From positions 44,151 to 108,150 of the forward strand of contig NZ_CAMQRY010000001.1 of NCBI RefSeq assembly GCF_947036855.1: a stretch of DNA of 64,000 nucleotides, in the 5' to 3' direction. Within the stretch, counting starts at the first letter, position 1; the number at the start of each line of letters is the position of its first letter. This document shows positions 1 through 8,408 of this stretch, in pieces. The notes below the pieces were generated by a model, which was not told the origin of the DNA, made no database searches, and saw only the letters and a list, made by a program, of their open reading frames with translations. Position numbers and translations under genes: made by a program. Source of the DNA: an uncultured Clostridium sp. (GTDB lineage Bacteria > Bacillota > Clostridia > Clostridiales > Clostridiaceae).

Positions 1-1
1 A

Positions 2-412
2 GTTTTAGGAGAGGTTCACCCAAATGTTACAGAAAACTATGGTGTTGACACTCTTTGCTATACAGCAGAACTTGACTTAGATTTATTATATGCAGCTGCA
101 AAGACTGAAAAGTCTTATAGTGTAATTGCTAAATTCCCAGCAGTAACAAGAGATATTGCACTTCTTGTTAATGATGAACTTTTAGTATCAGAACTTGAAG
201 ATACTATTAAAAAAGCAGGTATGCCACTTGTAGAATCAATCAAATTATTTGATGTTTATAAAGGTGAACAAATACCAGCAGGTAAGAAAAGTATAGCTTA
301 CGCTATAGTTTATAGAGATCCTAAGAAAACTCTTGATGAAAAATCAGTAGGTAAGGTTCATGATAGAATACTTAGAGCGTTAGAGCATAAGTGTGGAGCA
401 GAACTTAGATAG
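2..412 (+). CDS. pheT: Phenylalanyl-tRNA synthetase beta subunit, C-terminal part
   Basis: The window opens inside this gene; the frame is open from base 2 to the TAG at 410-412, beyond the 63 aa shown in the ORF track. The visible ~136 residues include the ferredoxin-fold anticodon-binding domain that closes bacterial PheT, with the typical run [12 protein letters not shown] followed by a GKKSIAY and [10 protein letters not shown] segment. PheT pairs with PheS to charge tRNA-Phe in the cytoplasm. pheS and the rest of pheT lie upstream of the window. The order pheT-zapA-U32 peptidase-mutS2 is familiar from clostridial genomes. Identification is firm; only the truncation by the window edge limits it. 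Confidence 0.95.
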   Translation, partial: VLGEVHPNVTENYGVDTLCYTAELDLDLLYAAAKTEKSYSVIAKFPAVTRDIALLVNDELLVSELEDTIKKAGMPLVESIKLFDVYKGEQIPAGKKSIAYAIVYRDPKKTLDEKSVGKVHDRILRALEHKCGAELR

Positions 413-448
413 GATATTTTTGTAAATAAGAAAGTTAAATATATTTTA

Positions 449-486
449 AAATTGCTATGTATATGATAAAATATACATAGCAATTT
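449..486 (+). terminator. Intrinsic terminator-like hairpin after pheT
   Basis: A perfect 16-bp inverted repeat (AAATTGCTATGTATAT and its complement) with a 6-nt loop lies between pheT and zapA. The stem is AT-rich and the trailing T tract is short, so termination may be partial. Confidence 0.65.
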
Positions 487-518
487 ATTATGTAAAATAA
501 ATTTTAATGAGGTGTAAT

Positions 519-1265
519 ATGGCAACCGTTACTGTGAGAATTAATGGGATGGAATATAATTTAAAAGGAAAAGAAGATGAGGCATATCTTAAGCAATTAG
601 CAAGTTATGTTGAGGAAAAGTTACAAGAGATACTTAATAAAAATAATAAATTAAGTGTATCTGCAGCATCTGTATTAACAGCCATAAACTTAGCGGATGA
701 TTCTTTTAAGAGTAAAAAAGAAACAAATAATTTTTTAGATGATAATGAAACTTTAAAAGCTGAAATAAAAGTTATGAATAAAGAGATTATTATGAGTAAC
801 AGTAATAAAGAAAAGGCGGTTAAAGTTAAGGAAATAGAAATGAAAGCTGTTATAGATAATTTAAAAGGCAGAATTTCTAAAGAAATAAAATTAAAAGAAC
901 TTGCAGAGAAGGAAATAGTAAGTTCAAAAGAGGTTTTAAGTGTTTTAATTAGTGAGAAAACTAGATTAGAGCAAGAAAAAGTAGAACTTCAAGAAGAACT
1001 TCATGAAGAGATTCAAAATTCTTCAAATGATTCAAGTGAAGAAATTGCATTATTAAGAAAGCAAATAAGTCTTATAGAGAAGGAAAATATAGACTTGAAA
1101 AAAAGGAATGTAATGTATAAAAATTCTAGCAGAGATTCAAAGTTTGAATTACAATCTTGTAAGTATAGAATGTTAGACCTTGAAAATAAATATTTAGAGG
1201 GTCAAATTACTATTGCAACAGAAAAAGCGAAGAATAATAAGCTTATCGTAAAGAAAATAAAATAA
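519..1265 (+). CDS. zapA: ZapA-family division protein with a long C-terminal coiled coil
   Basis: The first ~85 residues match the ZapA domain (VTVRINGMEYNLKG, then YVEEKLQEI and a short helix ending LTAINLADD). ZapA binds FtsZ and promotes bundling at the division site. The start is placed at ATG 519, not the track's 507, because GAGGTG sits just upstream of 519 and MATVTVRING is the normal family N-terminus. Typical ZapA is about 90-110 aa; this one is 248 aa, and the extra ~150 residues are Glu/Lys-rich with heptad-like spacing, so a long coiled coil. Position before the U32 peptidase and mutS2 is the usual clostridial one. The tail's function is unknown. Confidence 0.9.
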   Translation: MATVTVRINGMEYNLKGKEDEAYLKQLASYVEEKLQEILNKNNKLSVSAASVLTAINLADDSFKSKKETNNFLDDNETLKAEIKVMNKEIIMSNSNKEKAVKVKEIEMKAVIDNLKGRISKEIKLKELAEKEIVSSKEVLSVLISEKTRLEQEKVELQEELHEEIQNSSNDSSEEIALLRKQISLIEKENIDLKKRNVMYKNSSRDSKFELQSCKYRMLDLENKYLEGQITIATEKAKNNKLIVKKIK

Positions 1266-1272
1266 AATTTTG

Positions 1273-1302
1273 CTCCTGTATATTGTATGGGGGTATTTTT
1301 TT
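1273..1302 (+). terminator. Probable intrinsic terminator after zapA
   Basis: CTCCTGTAT can pair with GTATGGGGG (several G-U pairs) around a 3-nt loop, followed by TATTTTTTT. Confidence 0.5.
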
Positions 1303-1322
1303 GCTTTAATCTGAAAACTTTT

Positions 1323-1351
1323 TTGAGATATTTTAAATGTTTGTGTATAAT
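1323..1351 (+). promoter_or_regulatory. Sigma-A-type promoter for the U32 peptidase gene
   Basis: TTGAGA, a 17-bp spacer and TATAAT lie about 70 bp upstream of the U32 gene and just after the zapA hairpin. Five of six -35 bases and all -10 bases match consensus. Confidence 0.7.
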
Positions 1352-1419
1352 GAAGTATTGAATTAATTTGTTAAATTTATTTGTTTACTAAAGCAAAATA
1401 TTAGGAGTAGTGAATTTTT

Positions 1420-3774
1420 ATGAACAACGTAGAATTATTAGCCCCAGCTGGGTCAATGGAAAGTATTGTAGCAGCTATCAATAAGGGTGCTAATGGAATA
1501 TATTTAGGTGGAGATAAATTCTCAGCTAGAGCTAGTGCATCAAACTTTGATAGACCGAACTTAGAGAAGGCAGTAGACTATGCACATAGTTATAATATAC
1601 CTGTATATGTAACTTTAAACACTTTAATAAAAGAAAGTGAATTTAATGAAGTAATAGACTATGTAGGATTTTTATATAGAGTAGGTGTGGATGCTGTTAT
1701 AATCCAAGATACTGGAATTCTTAAAAGAGTTAGAGAAGTTTACCCAGGATTTGAAATACATGCATCAACTCAAATGAGTATACATAATGCAGAAGGATCA
1801 TTATTCTTCAGTGAAAATGGATTTAAAAGAATTGTTTTATCAAGAGAGCTTTCTTTAGATGAAATTAAATATATATCAACTGATTTAAATATAGAAACAG
1901 AAGTTTTTGTTCATGGAGCATTATGTGTTTCATATTCAGGACAATGTCTTATAAGTAGTATGATAGGAGATAGGAGTGGAAACAGAGGGAGCTGTGCCCA
2001 AACTTGTAGAATGGAATATAGTCTTATAAGAGATGCTGATGGAAAAGAAACAGAGGGACACCTTTTAAGCCCTAAAGATATGTGTAATGTAGATAATATA
2101 GAAGATATATTAAAAACAGGAACAAGTTCTTTAAAAGTAGAAGGTAGAATGAAAAAGCCTGAGTATGTAGCTGGAGTTATTGGTAGCTATAGGGAAGCTA
2201 TAGATGAAGCGGTTGCAAAAGGTAAGAATACTAAAAAGAGGGAAGGCGATTTATTAAAATTATTTAATAGACAAGGTTTCTCAAATGCATATCTTTATAA
2301 AAATACTGGAAAAGATATGATGGCTTATAAAAACCCTAAAAATACAGGAATCTTTATGGGTAAAATAGGAGCAAATTCTGAAATTGTTTTAAGTGAAGAT
2401 ATAACAGTTAAAGATGGACTGAGATTCGGTGAAACTGGATTTGTACTTGTTAAGATATTAATGAATGGTAAAGAAGTTAAATCAGCTAGTAAAGGTGATA
2501 AAGTTGTTTTATATCCTAGAAAGTATAAGCAAGGTGATGAATGTTATAAGATGAATGATATTCTTCTTATGAATGAGCTTAAAAAATCTTATGAAAAATT
2601 ATATGGAAAGAAAATAGCACTTACTACAAATGTTATCTTTAAACTTGGAATGCCATTTGAGATGAGAATTGATTATAATGGGAATTCTTATACTAAAAAA
2701 GGTGATATAGTTGAAGCAGCTGTGAATAGTCCATTAGATATGGGAAGAGTTGAGAAAAATTTAAAGAAATCAGGAGAAATTCCTTATAAAATAGAGAATG
2801 TTAATTTTGATTTATTTGATGATGGATTTATGGCAATGGCATCTATTAATAATGTTAGAAGAGAAATCCTTGATGAAATTTTTGCATTTGAAATTTCAAG
2901 ATATAAAAATGAAGTTAAAAGAGAAACTTTAGATATTTTAAGAGTTAAATCTGATAGAAAAGATTATGGTAAAGTTATACCTAAGGTTAGTAATAAAGAG
3001 CAACTACAAGCTGCACTTGATTTAGGTATAGAAAATATAATTGTAGATATATTTGGTAAAAATAAAGATACATTAAATAAAGGTATATTTGCTCATTTAG
3101 AAAATTATGATGCAAAGATATACTTAGAAATCCCTAATGTTGTTAAAGAAGAATTTGAAGTAGTATGTAAGATAATTGATTCTTTAGAAGGTAAAATAGA
3201 GGGTCTGTTAACTGGAAATACTGGTATAATTAGAAGATATGATGGAAAGCTTAAAATGCTTGGTGGATATAAGTTAAATGTATTTAACTCAGATGCACTT
3301 AAATTCTATAACCAATATTTAGAGGCAACATCACTTAGTCTAGAGATTAATAGAAAAGAAATTAGTTCTATTTTATCTAAAAATGCTGAAGGTGCAATGT
3401 TCTTTATTTATGGTAAACCAGAGGTTATGATAAGTGAATATTGCCCAATTGGTAGTACATTTGGTGGTAAGACTACTAAAAGAGAATGTGATGACCAATG
3501 TATAAATAGTACATTTAGATTAAGAGATAGAATGGATGAAGATTTACTTGTGATGACAGATTTATTCTGTAGAGCACACATATACAACCCAGTTCCTGTA
3601 AATATTACATCAGAGATAAAGGACATCAAAAATATTGGAATCAAGACTTTTAGAGCTGATTTCATAGATGAAACTTATGATGAAACAAAAATAGTTTTAG
3701 AGGCTATTATAAATGATCAAACTCTAAGACTTAAAAAGTTTGCAAAGGGACATTACAGAAAGGGTGTACAGTAA
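1420..3774 (+). CDS. U32 family peptidase / RlhA-like RNA hydroxylase
   Basis: 784 aa, cytoplasmic. The N-terminus LLAPAGSMESIVAAINKGANGIYLGG is the U32 TIM-barrel signature, and the cysteine cluster GNRGSCAQTCRMEY is the family hallmark. A further Cys group (YCPIG and ECDDQC) lies near the C-terminus. The length, with an insert domain after residue ~380, fits the long clostridial U32/DUF3656 form. Family members include collagenase-like proteases and tRNA/23S rRNA hydroxylation enzymes (TrhP, RlhA) that probably use an Fe-S centre. An RNA-hydroxylase role is plausible but inferred. AGGAG precedes the ATG. mutS2 follows 17 nt later, so the two are likely co-transcribed. Confidence 0.9.
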   Translation: MNNVELLAPAGSMESIVAAINKGANGIYLGGDKFSARASASNFDRPNLEKAVDYAHSYNIPVYVTLNTLIKESEFNEVIDYVGFLYRVGVDAVIIQDTGILKRVREVYPGFEIHASTQMSIHNAEGSLFFSENGFKRIVLSRELSLDEIKYISTDLNIETEVFVHGALCVSYSGQCLISSMIGDRSGNRGSCAQTCRMEYSLIRDADGKETEGHLLSPKDMCNVDNIEDILKTGTSSLKVEGRMKKPEYVAGVIGSYREAIDEAVAKGKNTKKREGDLLKLFNRQGFSNAYLYKNTGKDMMAYKNPKNTGIFMGKIGANSEIVLSEDITVKDGLRFGETGFVLVKILMNGKEVKSASKGDKVVLYPRKYKQGDECYKMNDILLMNELKKSYEKLYGKKIALTTNVIFKLGMPFEMRIDYNGNSYTKKGDIVEAAVNSPLDMGRVEKNLKKSGEIPYKIENVNFDLFDDGFMAMASINNVRREILDEIFAFEISRYKNEVKRETLDILRVKSDRKDYGKVIPKVSNKEQLQAALDLGIENIIVDIFGKNKDTLNKGIFAHLENYDAKIYLEIPNVVKEEFEVVCKIIDSLEGKIEGLLTGNTGIIRRYDGKLKMLGGYKLNVFNSDALKFYNQYLEATSLSLEINRKEISSILSKNAEGAMFFIYGKPEVMISEYCPIGSTFGGKTTKRECDDQCINSTFRLRDRMDEDLLVMTDLFCRAHIYNPVPVNITSEIKDIKNIGIKTFRADFIDETYDETKIVLEAIINDQTLRLKKFAKGHYRKGVQ

Positions 3775-3791
3775 GAATAGGAGAGAAAAGA

Positions 3792-6152
3792 ATGAACAAT
3801 AAGGTTATTAAATCTTTAGAATTTGATAAGGTAAGAAAATTAGTAGAGAAGTATGCTATTACAAAAAGTGCTAAGGAAAAAATCTTAAACCTTGCACCAT
3901 ATGATAATAAATATGATGTTATAGAGCATTTAGAGGAAACAAAAGAAGCTTTGAATATTTCTATAAAAAAAGGAGCTGCACCATTTGAAGGACTTTATGA
4001 TGTTAGTGAAGATTTAGTTCGTATTTCAAAAGGTGGTTCTGTTGAAGCTTTTTCACTTTTGAAAATTGCTAATATGTTAAATTGTGCTAGAAGATTTAAA
4101 GAGTTTTTTGTAAGAAAGGAAGAGGAAGAGAGTTATAGAATTTTAGAGGATATAGCTTTTGGACTTATACCTTATAAAAATATAGAGGATGCAATTTTTA
4201 GAGCGATTGTTGGAGAAGATGAAATTTCTGATAGAGCTAGTGAAAAATTATACTCTGTAAGAAGAAAACTTAAAGAAAAAAATGGTTCAGTAAGAGATAA
4301 AGTTAACACTTTAGTTAGAGATAACGCAGAATTCCTTCAAGATACACTTTTCACTGTAAGAGGTGATAGATATGTTATACCTGTAAAGGCACAGCATAAA
4401 GCGTCTGTTAAGGGGCTTATTCATGATCAAAGTGCAAGTGGTTCAACTGTTTTTATAGAACCGATTGCTCTTGTTAACTTAAATAATGAGATTAAAGAAC
4501 TTATGCTTGAAGAAAGAAAAGAAGTTGCAAGGATTTTAGCAGAGCTTACAGCGCTTGTTTATAATGAAATAAAATTTGTTAAAGTTAACTTTGAAATTAT
4601 TTTAGAGTTTGATTTTATATTTGCAAAAGCAAGTTATGCTAGTTTCATTGATGGAACAATACCAAATATTAATACAGATGGTAGAATTGATTTAATTGAA
4701 GCAAGACATCCTCTTATAGAAAGAGAAAAAGTAGTACCATCTAATATTTATCTTGGTGGAGAATTTACTAGCCTTGTTGTTACAGGTCCTAATACTGGAG
4801 GGAAAACTGTTACTATAAAAACTGCTGGGATAATTCAGCTTATGGGACTTTCAGGTCTTTTAATACCAACTGAAGAAAATTCAACAATAGCATATTTTAA
4901 TGAGATATATGCAGATATTGGAGAAGAGCAGAGTATAGAGCAAAGTTTATCAACTTTCTCAGCGCATATGACTAATATAGTTAGAATTATGGAAGTTGCA
5001 GATGAAAATAGTTTTGTACTATTTGATGAACTTGGTTCAGGAACAGACCCAACAGAAGGTTCAGCACTTGCTGTAGCTATTTTAGAAACACTTAGAAAAA
5101 GAGGGTGTAGACTTTTATCTACAACTCATTATAGTGAACTTAAGGCTTATGCACTTAAAACTATTGGAGTAGAAAATGCTTCGGTTGAATTTAGTATAGA
5201 AACACTTAGCCCAACTTATAGACTGTTAATAGGAGTTCCTGGTAAGTCTAATGCTTTTGAAATATCAAGAAGACTTGGATTATCAGATAATCTTATATCA
5301 GAAGCTAAGGAACTTATAGCTAGTGATTCACTTGCTTTTGAAGATTTAATACAAAGTCTTCAAGATAAAAATATAGCAGCAGAAAATTATGCTAGAGATG
5401 CAGAAAAATATAAGATACAAGCTAAAATGACTAAAGATAAACTTGATGTTAAACTTTCAAGGATTGAAGTAGTTAGAGAAAATGCATATGCGGAAGCTAG
5501 AAGAGAGTCTAAATCTATTTTAGATACTGCAAAAGAAGAAGCAGATGCAATCCTTAAAAATATGAGAGATCTTGAAAGACTTGGTATTACAAGTGAAGCA
5601 AGAAGAGAACTTGAAAAACAAAGAGGGAAGCTTAGAGAAAAAATAAATGATGTACAGTCAGCACTTCATAATAGACCAGAAGAAGAACGTGGTGAAGAAC
5701 TTACAGAGGTTTATGAAGGGATGGAAGTTATGCTTCCTAGAATAAATCAGAAAGTTATTATCTTATCTATGCCTGATAAAAAAGGTGAAGTTATGGTTGA
5801 GGCTGGTATTATGAAAATAAGTGTTAAACTTAAAGAACTTAGAAAAGCTAAAATTTCTAAGCAAGAAAAGAAAATGCAAAAAAGAGAATCAAAACTTAAT
5901 ATGAAAGTAGTACCAATATCTGTTGATTTAAGAGGACTTGATTCTATTGATGCTGTTATGACTGCTGATAAATATCTTGATGATGCAGCTATAGGAAGAC
6001 TTGGAGAAGTTACTATAGTTCATGGGAAAGGTACAGGAGTTTTAAGAGATGAGATAGGAAAGATGCTTAAAAGACATCCACATGTTAAAAAACATAGACT
6101 TGGAGTTTATGGTGAGGGTGGAAATGGAGTTACTATAGTAGAACTTAAGTAA
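3792..6152 (+). CDS. mutS2: Endonuclease MutS2
   Basis: 786 aa, full length for the family. Order: MutS-type core and clamp, ATPase domain with Walker A GPNTGGKT (about residue 335) and the Walker B region LFDELGSGTDPTEG, then a charged coiled-coil linker, KOW-like stretch and a C-terminal Smr nuclease domain (VDLRGLDSIDAVMTADKYL, HGKGTGVLRDEI). It lacks the mismatch-recognition domain of MutS. MutS2 is known to act on recombination intermediates and, in Bacillus, on collided ribosomes. The latter is notable because rqcH, its ribosome-rescue partner, lies at 34.7 kb. AGGAGAG precedes the ATG; a strong hairpin follows the stop. Confidence 0.97.
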   Translation: MNNKVIKSLEFDKVRKLVEKYAITKSAKEKILNLAPYDNKYDVIEHLEETKEALNISIKKGAAPFEGLYDVSEDLVRISKGGSVEAFSLLKIANMLNCARRFKEFFVRKEEEESYRILEDIAFGLIPYKNIEDAIFRAIVGEDEISDRASEKLYSVRRKLKEKNGSVRDKVNTLVRDNAEFLQDTLFTVRGDRYVIPVKAQHKASVKGLIHDQSASGSTVFIEPIALVNLNNEIKELMLEERKEVARILAELTALVYNEIKFVKVNFEIILEFDFIFAKASYASFIDGTIPNINTDGRIDLIEARHPLIEREKVVPSNIYLGGEFTSLVVTGPNTGGKTVTIKTAGIIQLMGLSGLLIPTEENSTIAYFNEIYADIGEEQSIEQSLSTFSAHMTNIVRIMEVADENSFVLFDELGSGTDPTEGSALAVAILETLRKRGCRLLSTTHYSELKAYALKTIGVENASVEFSIETLSPTYRLLIGVPGKSNAFEISRRLGLSDNLISEAKELIASDSLAFEDLIQSLQDKNIAAENYARDAEKYKIQAKMTKDKLDVKLSRIEVVRENAYAEARRESKSILDTAKEEADAILKNMRDLERLGITSEARRELEKQRGKLREKINDVQSALHNRPEEERGEELTEVYEGMEVMLPRINQKVIILSMPDKKGEVMVEAGIMKISVKLKELRKAKISKQEKKMQKRESKLNMKVVPISVDLRGLDSIDAVMTADKYLDDAAIGRLGEVTIVHGKGTGVLRDEIGKMLKRHPHVKKHRLGVYGEGGNGVTIVELK

Positions 6153-6159
6153 AAATACA

Positions 6160-6203
6160 AGTCGTATTAAATTTAGTAAAGCTAAATTTAGTACGGCTTT
6201 TTT
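6160..6203 (+). terminator. Intrinsic terminator after mutS2
   Basis: A ~17-bp inverted repeat (AGTCGTATTAAATTTAG with CTAAATTTAGTACGGCT) around a short loop, followed by TTTTTT. Confidence 0.85.
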
Positions 6204-6242
6204 GAAAATTAGAATTAATTGATATGGAGAGGGGTAGTATAA

Positions 6243-6683
6243 ATGATTATGGTTAGTGCATGTCTGTGTGGAGAGAATTGTAAGTATAATGGTGGGAATA
6301 ATAAGAGTGAGAAGGTTCTAAATTTTATAAAAGATAAGGAAGTTATATATGTATGCCCAGAAGAACTTGGAGGTCTTAGCACACCAAGAGAGCCAGCAGA
6401 GATAATTGGAACATCAAAAGGAGTTATAAATGGCTGTGATAAAATAAAAACATATACAGGGATTGATGTCACAGTAGAATTTTTAAATGGAGCAGTAAAA
6501 ACTCTTGAAATAGCAAAGAAAAATGATATAAAACTTGCTATTTTAAAGGCAAAAAGTCCATCTTGTGGAAAGGGATTGGTCTATGATGGGACTTTTAGTG
6601 GTAGTAAGATTATAGGGAATGGAGTAACAGCAGAACTTTTAATGAAAAATGGTGTTAAGGTTTTAACAGAGGAAGAGGTCTAA
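6243..6683 (+). CDS. DUF523 family protein (TudS-like)
   Basis: 146 aa cytoplasmic protein. Conserved cysteines are visible in VSACLCGENCKYNGG, in CPEELGGLSTPREPAEI and in KSPSCGKG. This is the DUF523 (YbbK) pattern. A characterised member, TudS, uses three Cys-ligated [4Fe-4S] chemistry to desulfurate thiouracil; that activity is an inference here. An in-frame ATG at 6249 is an alternative start; 6243 is kept because of the upstream GGAGAGGGG. It sits between two hairpin/promoter regions, so it is probably a short transcription unit of its own. Confidence 0.85.
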   Translation: MIMVSACLCGENCKYNGGNNKSEKVLNFIKDKEVIYVCPEELGGLSTPREPAEIIGTSKGVINGCDKIKTYTGIDVTVEFLNGAVKTLEIAKKNDIKLAILKAKSPSCGKGLVYDGTFSGSKIIGNGVTAELLMKNGVKVLTEEEV

Positions 6684-6739
6684 GTAGCTTTATGTAAGGC
6701 TTTTGTTATGATATATATCTACAAAATTTTACAAGAAAG

Positions 6740-6748
6740 TGGTATAAT
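6740..6748 (+). promoter_or_regulatory. Extended -10 promoter for the HAD gene
   Basis: TGGTATAAT is a perfect extended -10 (TGnTATAAT), 50 bp upstream of the next start. The -35 is poor, as is common for extended -10 promoters. Confidence 0.55.
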
Positions 6749-6797
6749 ATGAGTATTATTATGGATTGAAATATCTAAGCAAAGGAGGAAGTTTATT

Positions 6798-7529
6798 ATG
6801 AAAAAGAAAATTGCAGCTTTTTTTGATATTGATGGAACAATATACAGAGAGGGACTTATAACAGAAGTGTTTAAGAAAATAATCAAATATGAACTTGTTA
6901 AAGGTGAAAAATGGGATGATGAGGTTAAACCAGCATTCTTAAAGTGGGATAAAAGACAAGGGGATTATGATGATTATCTTTTAAAAATGGTGGATATATA
7001 CATAGATACTATAAAAGGTTTAAACAAATATCACATAGAACATATTGCTAAAACTGTTATAGAACAAAAAGGTGATAGAGTATATACATTTACTAGAGAG
7101 AGAATTAAATGGCATAAAGAGCAAGGGCATGTTGTTATAGCTATCTCAGGTTCACCAATAGAACTTGTTACACAAATGGCAAACAAATATAATATGGACG
7201 ACCATAGGGGAACAATATATAAAATTGATGATAATGAATGTTATACAGGTGAGATTATTCCAATGTGGGATGCTGATAGTAAGGAAAAAGCTATAAATGA
7301 ACTTGTTGAAAAATATGATATAGATTTATCAGAAAGTTATGCTTATGGAGATACATCAGGAGATTTTACAATGTTTAAACATGTAGGAAAACCTCATGCA
7401 ATAAACCCAACTAGAGAACTTATTGGTAAAATTAAAGAAAGTAAAGATATTAAAGAAAAAATTAATGTTGTAGTTGAAAGAAAAGATGTTATCTATAAAA
7501 TAGATTTAGATACAGTTGAAATAATATAA
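6798..7529 (+). CDS. HAD-superfamily phosphatase (HAD-IB, SerB-like)
   Basis: 243 aa. The N-terminal motif AAFFDIDGTIYREG is HAD motif I (DxDGT), IAISGSP is motif II, and the GDTSGDFTMFKHVGKPHAINP stretch is motif IV with its cap-proximal Asp residues. This matches the HAD-IB subgroup that contains phosphoserine phosphatases, but the substrate cannot be read from sequence. AAAGGAGGAAG supplies a strong ribosome site. The rplY leader begins only 12 nt after the stop. No neighbouring serine-pathway gene supports a SerB role, so it is left as a general phosphatase. Confidence 0.85.
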   Translation: MKKKIAAFFDIDGTIYREGLITEVFKKIIKYELVKGEKWDDEVKPAFLKWDKRQGDYDDYLLKMVDIYIDTIKGLNKYHIEHIAKTVIEQKGDRVYTFTRERIKWHKEQGHVVIAISGSPIELVTQMANKYNMDDHRGTIYKIDDNECYTGEIIPMWDADSKEKAINELVEKYDIDLSESYAYGDTSGDFTMFKHVGKPHAINPTRELIGKIKESKDIKEKINVVVERKDVIYKIDLDTVEII

Positions 7530-7541
7530 TTAAAAATGAAT

Positions 7542-7604
7542 AAAAATAATCCCGGTTGTTAATAATAATAAGCATGTAATGAATTAACAGGAGGGATTAT
7601 TTTT
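7542..7604 (+). promoter_or_regulatory. Structured leader of rplY that can enclose the Shine-Dalgarno
   Basis: A perfect 12-bp inverted repeat, AAAAATAATCCC at 7542-7553 and GGGATTATTTTT at 7593-7604, ends directly before the rplY ATG. Inside it a second stem, GTTAAT (7558-7563) with ATTAAC (7583-7588), leaves a symmetric 4x4 internal loop GGTT/AGGA. The Shine-Dalgarno AGGAGGG (7589-7595) is therefore split between the internal loop and the outer stem. E. coli L25 is known to repress its own mRNA through the leader; a similar control here is inferred. Confidence 0.55.
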
Positions 7605-7605
7605 T

Positions 7606-8217
7606 ATGGGAAATTTAAATATTAATCAAAGAGAAAAACCAACTCATCATGAGGCAAGAAAAAATAGAAAAGCAGGTAGAATCCCAGGAATACTTTATGG
7701 AAAGGCTATACAAAACACAATGATTGAAATAGCGAGTCTTGAACTTAATGAGTATCTTTATAATGAAGGTGCAACAGGGATTGTTAATGTTTGTTTAGAT
7801 GGAAATGAGCATAAAGCTATAATTAAAGAAGTACAAAGAGATGCTATAACAAGAGATATAGTGCATATAGACCTTGAAAAAGTTGAAGCTAATTCAACAG
7901 TTACAGCAAGTGTTCCTGTAAGTTTTACAGGAGAAGAAAATTTAGTAAGACATGGTGTTGTTCTTCAAAAGCAGAAAGACAGTGTTAAAGTTAAATGTGA
8001 AGCAGATAATATACCAAAAGTTATAAGTTTAGATGTTACAAATGCTAAAATAGGTGACAGTTTTAGACTTACTGATGTAGAATTTGCGAGTGAAATTTGT
8101 ATAGTTGATAGTTTGGATTCAGTACTTGCAACAGTTAGTGCAGAGCAGAAAAGACAAGATCCAATTGTAGCAGAGGTTGTTCCTGAAACACAAGCAGAGG
8201 AAATAGTAGAAGAATAA
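7606..8217 (+). CDS. rplY: 50S ribosomal protein L25 / general stress protein Ctc
   Basis: 203 aa, the long CTC form: an N-terminal 5S-rRNA-binding L25 domain (REKPTHHEARKNRKAGRIPGILYG) followed by the C-terminal TL5 beta domain (VPVSFTGEENLVRHGVVLQ) and an acidic tail. It binds 5S rRNA in the large ribosomal subunit; in Bacillus the homologue Ctc is stress induced. The start follows AGGAGGG by 10 nt. The leader can form a nested hairpin enclosing that site (separate entry), suggesting translational control. It is monocistronic, bounded downstream by a strong terminator. Confidence 0.95.
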   Translation: MGNLNINQREKPTHHEARKNRKAGRIPGILYGKAIQNTMIEIASLELNEYLYNEGATGIVNVCLDGNEHKAIIKEVQRDAITRDIVHIDLEKVEANSTVTASVPVSFTGEENLVRHGVVLQKQKDSVKVKCEADNIPKVISLDVTNAKIGDSFRLTDVEFASEICIVDSLDSVLATVSAEQKRQDPIVAEVVPETQAEEIVEE

Positions 8218-8233
8218 AAAAAATTTAAATATT

Positions 8234-8269
8234 AAGCATCTCTTGAAATAAGAGATGCTTATTTGTTTT
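8234..8269 (+). terminator. Intrinsic terminator after rplY
   Basis: Perfect 11-bp stem AAGCATCTCTT / AAGAGATGCTT with a 5-nt loop, followed by ATTTGTTTT. Confidence 0.9.
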
Positions 8270-8408
8270 GTAAAACATTTACAGTAAATGAGAAGTGAAA
8301 ATTCTTTTATGAAATTGTTAAAAATAGACGATTTATTTAAAAATTAGTATTATAATTCTACTCCATATAATATAATTATGTATATTGAAAAAGTAGGGAG
8401 ATGAGTTT

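Noticed and set aside
6684-6740. Terminator after the DUF523 gene
   Set aside because: AGC...GCTTTT gives only a very short stem; not convincing.
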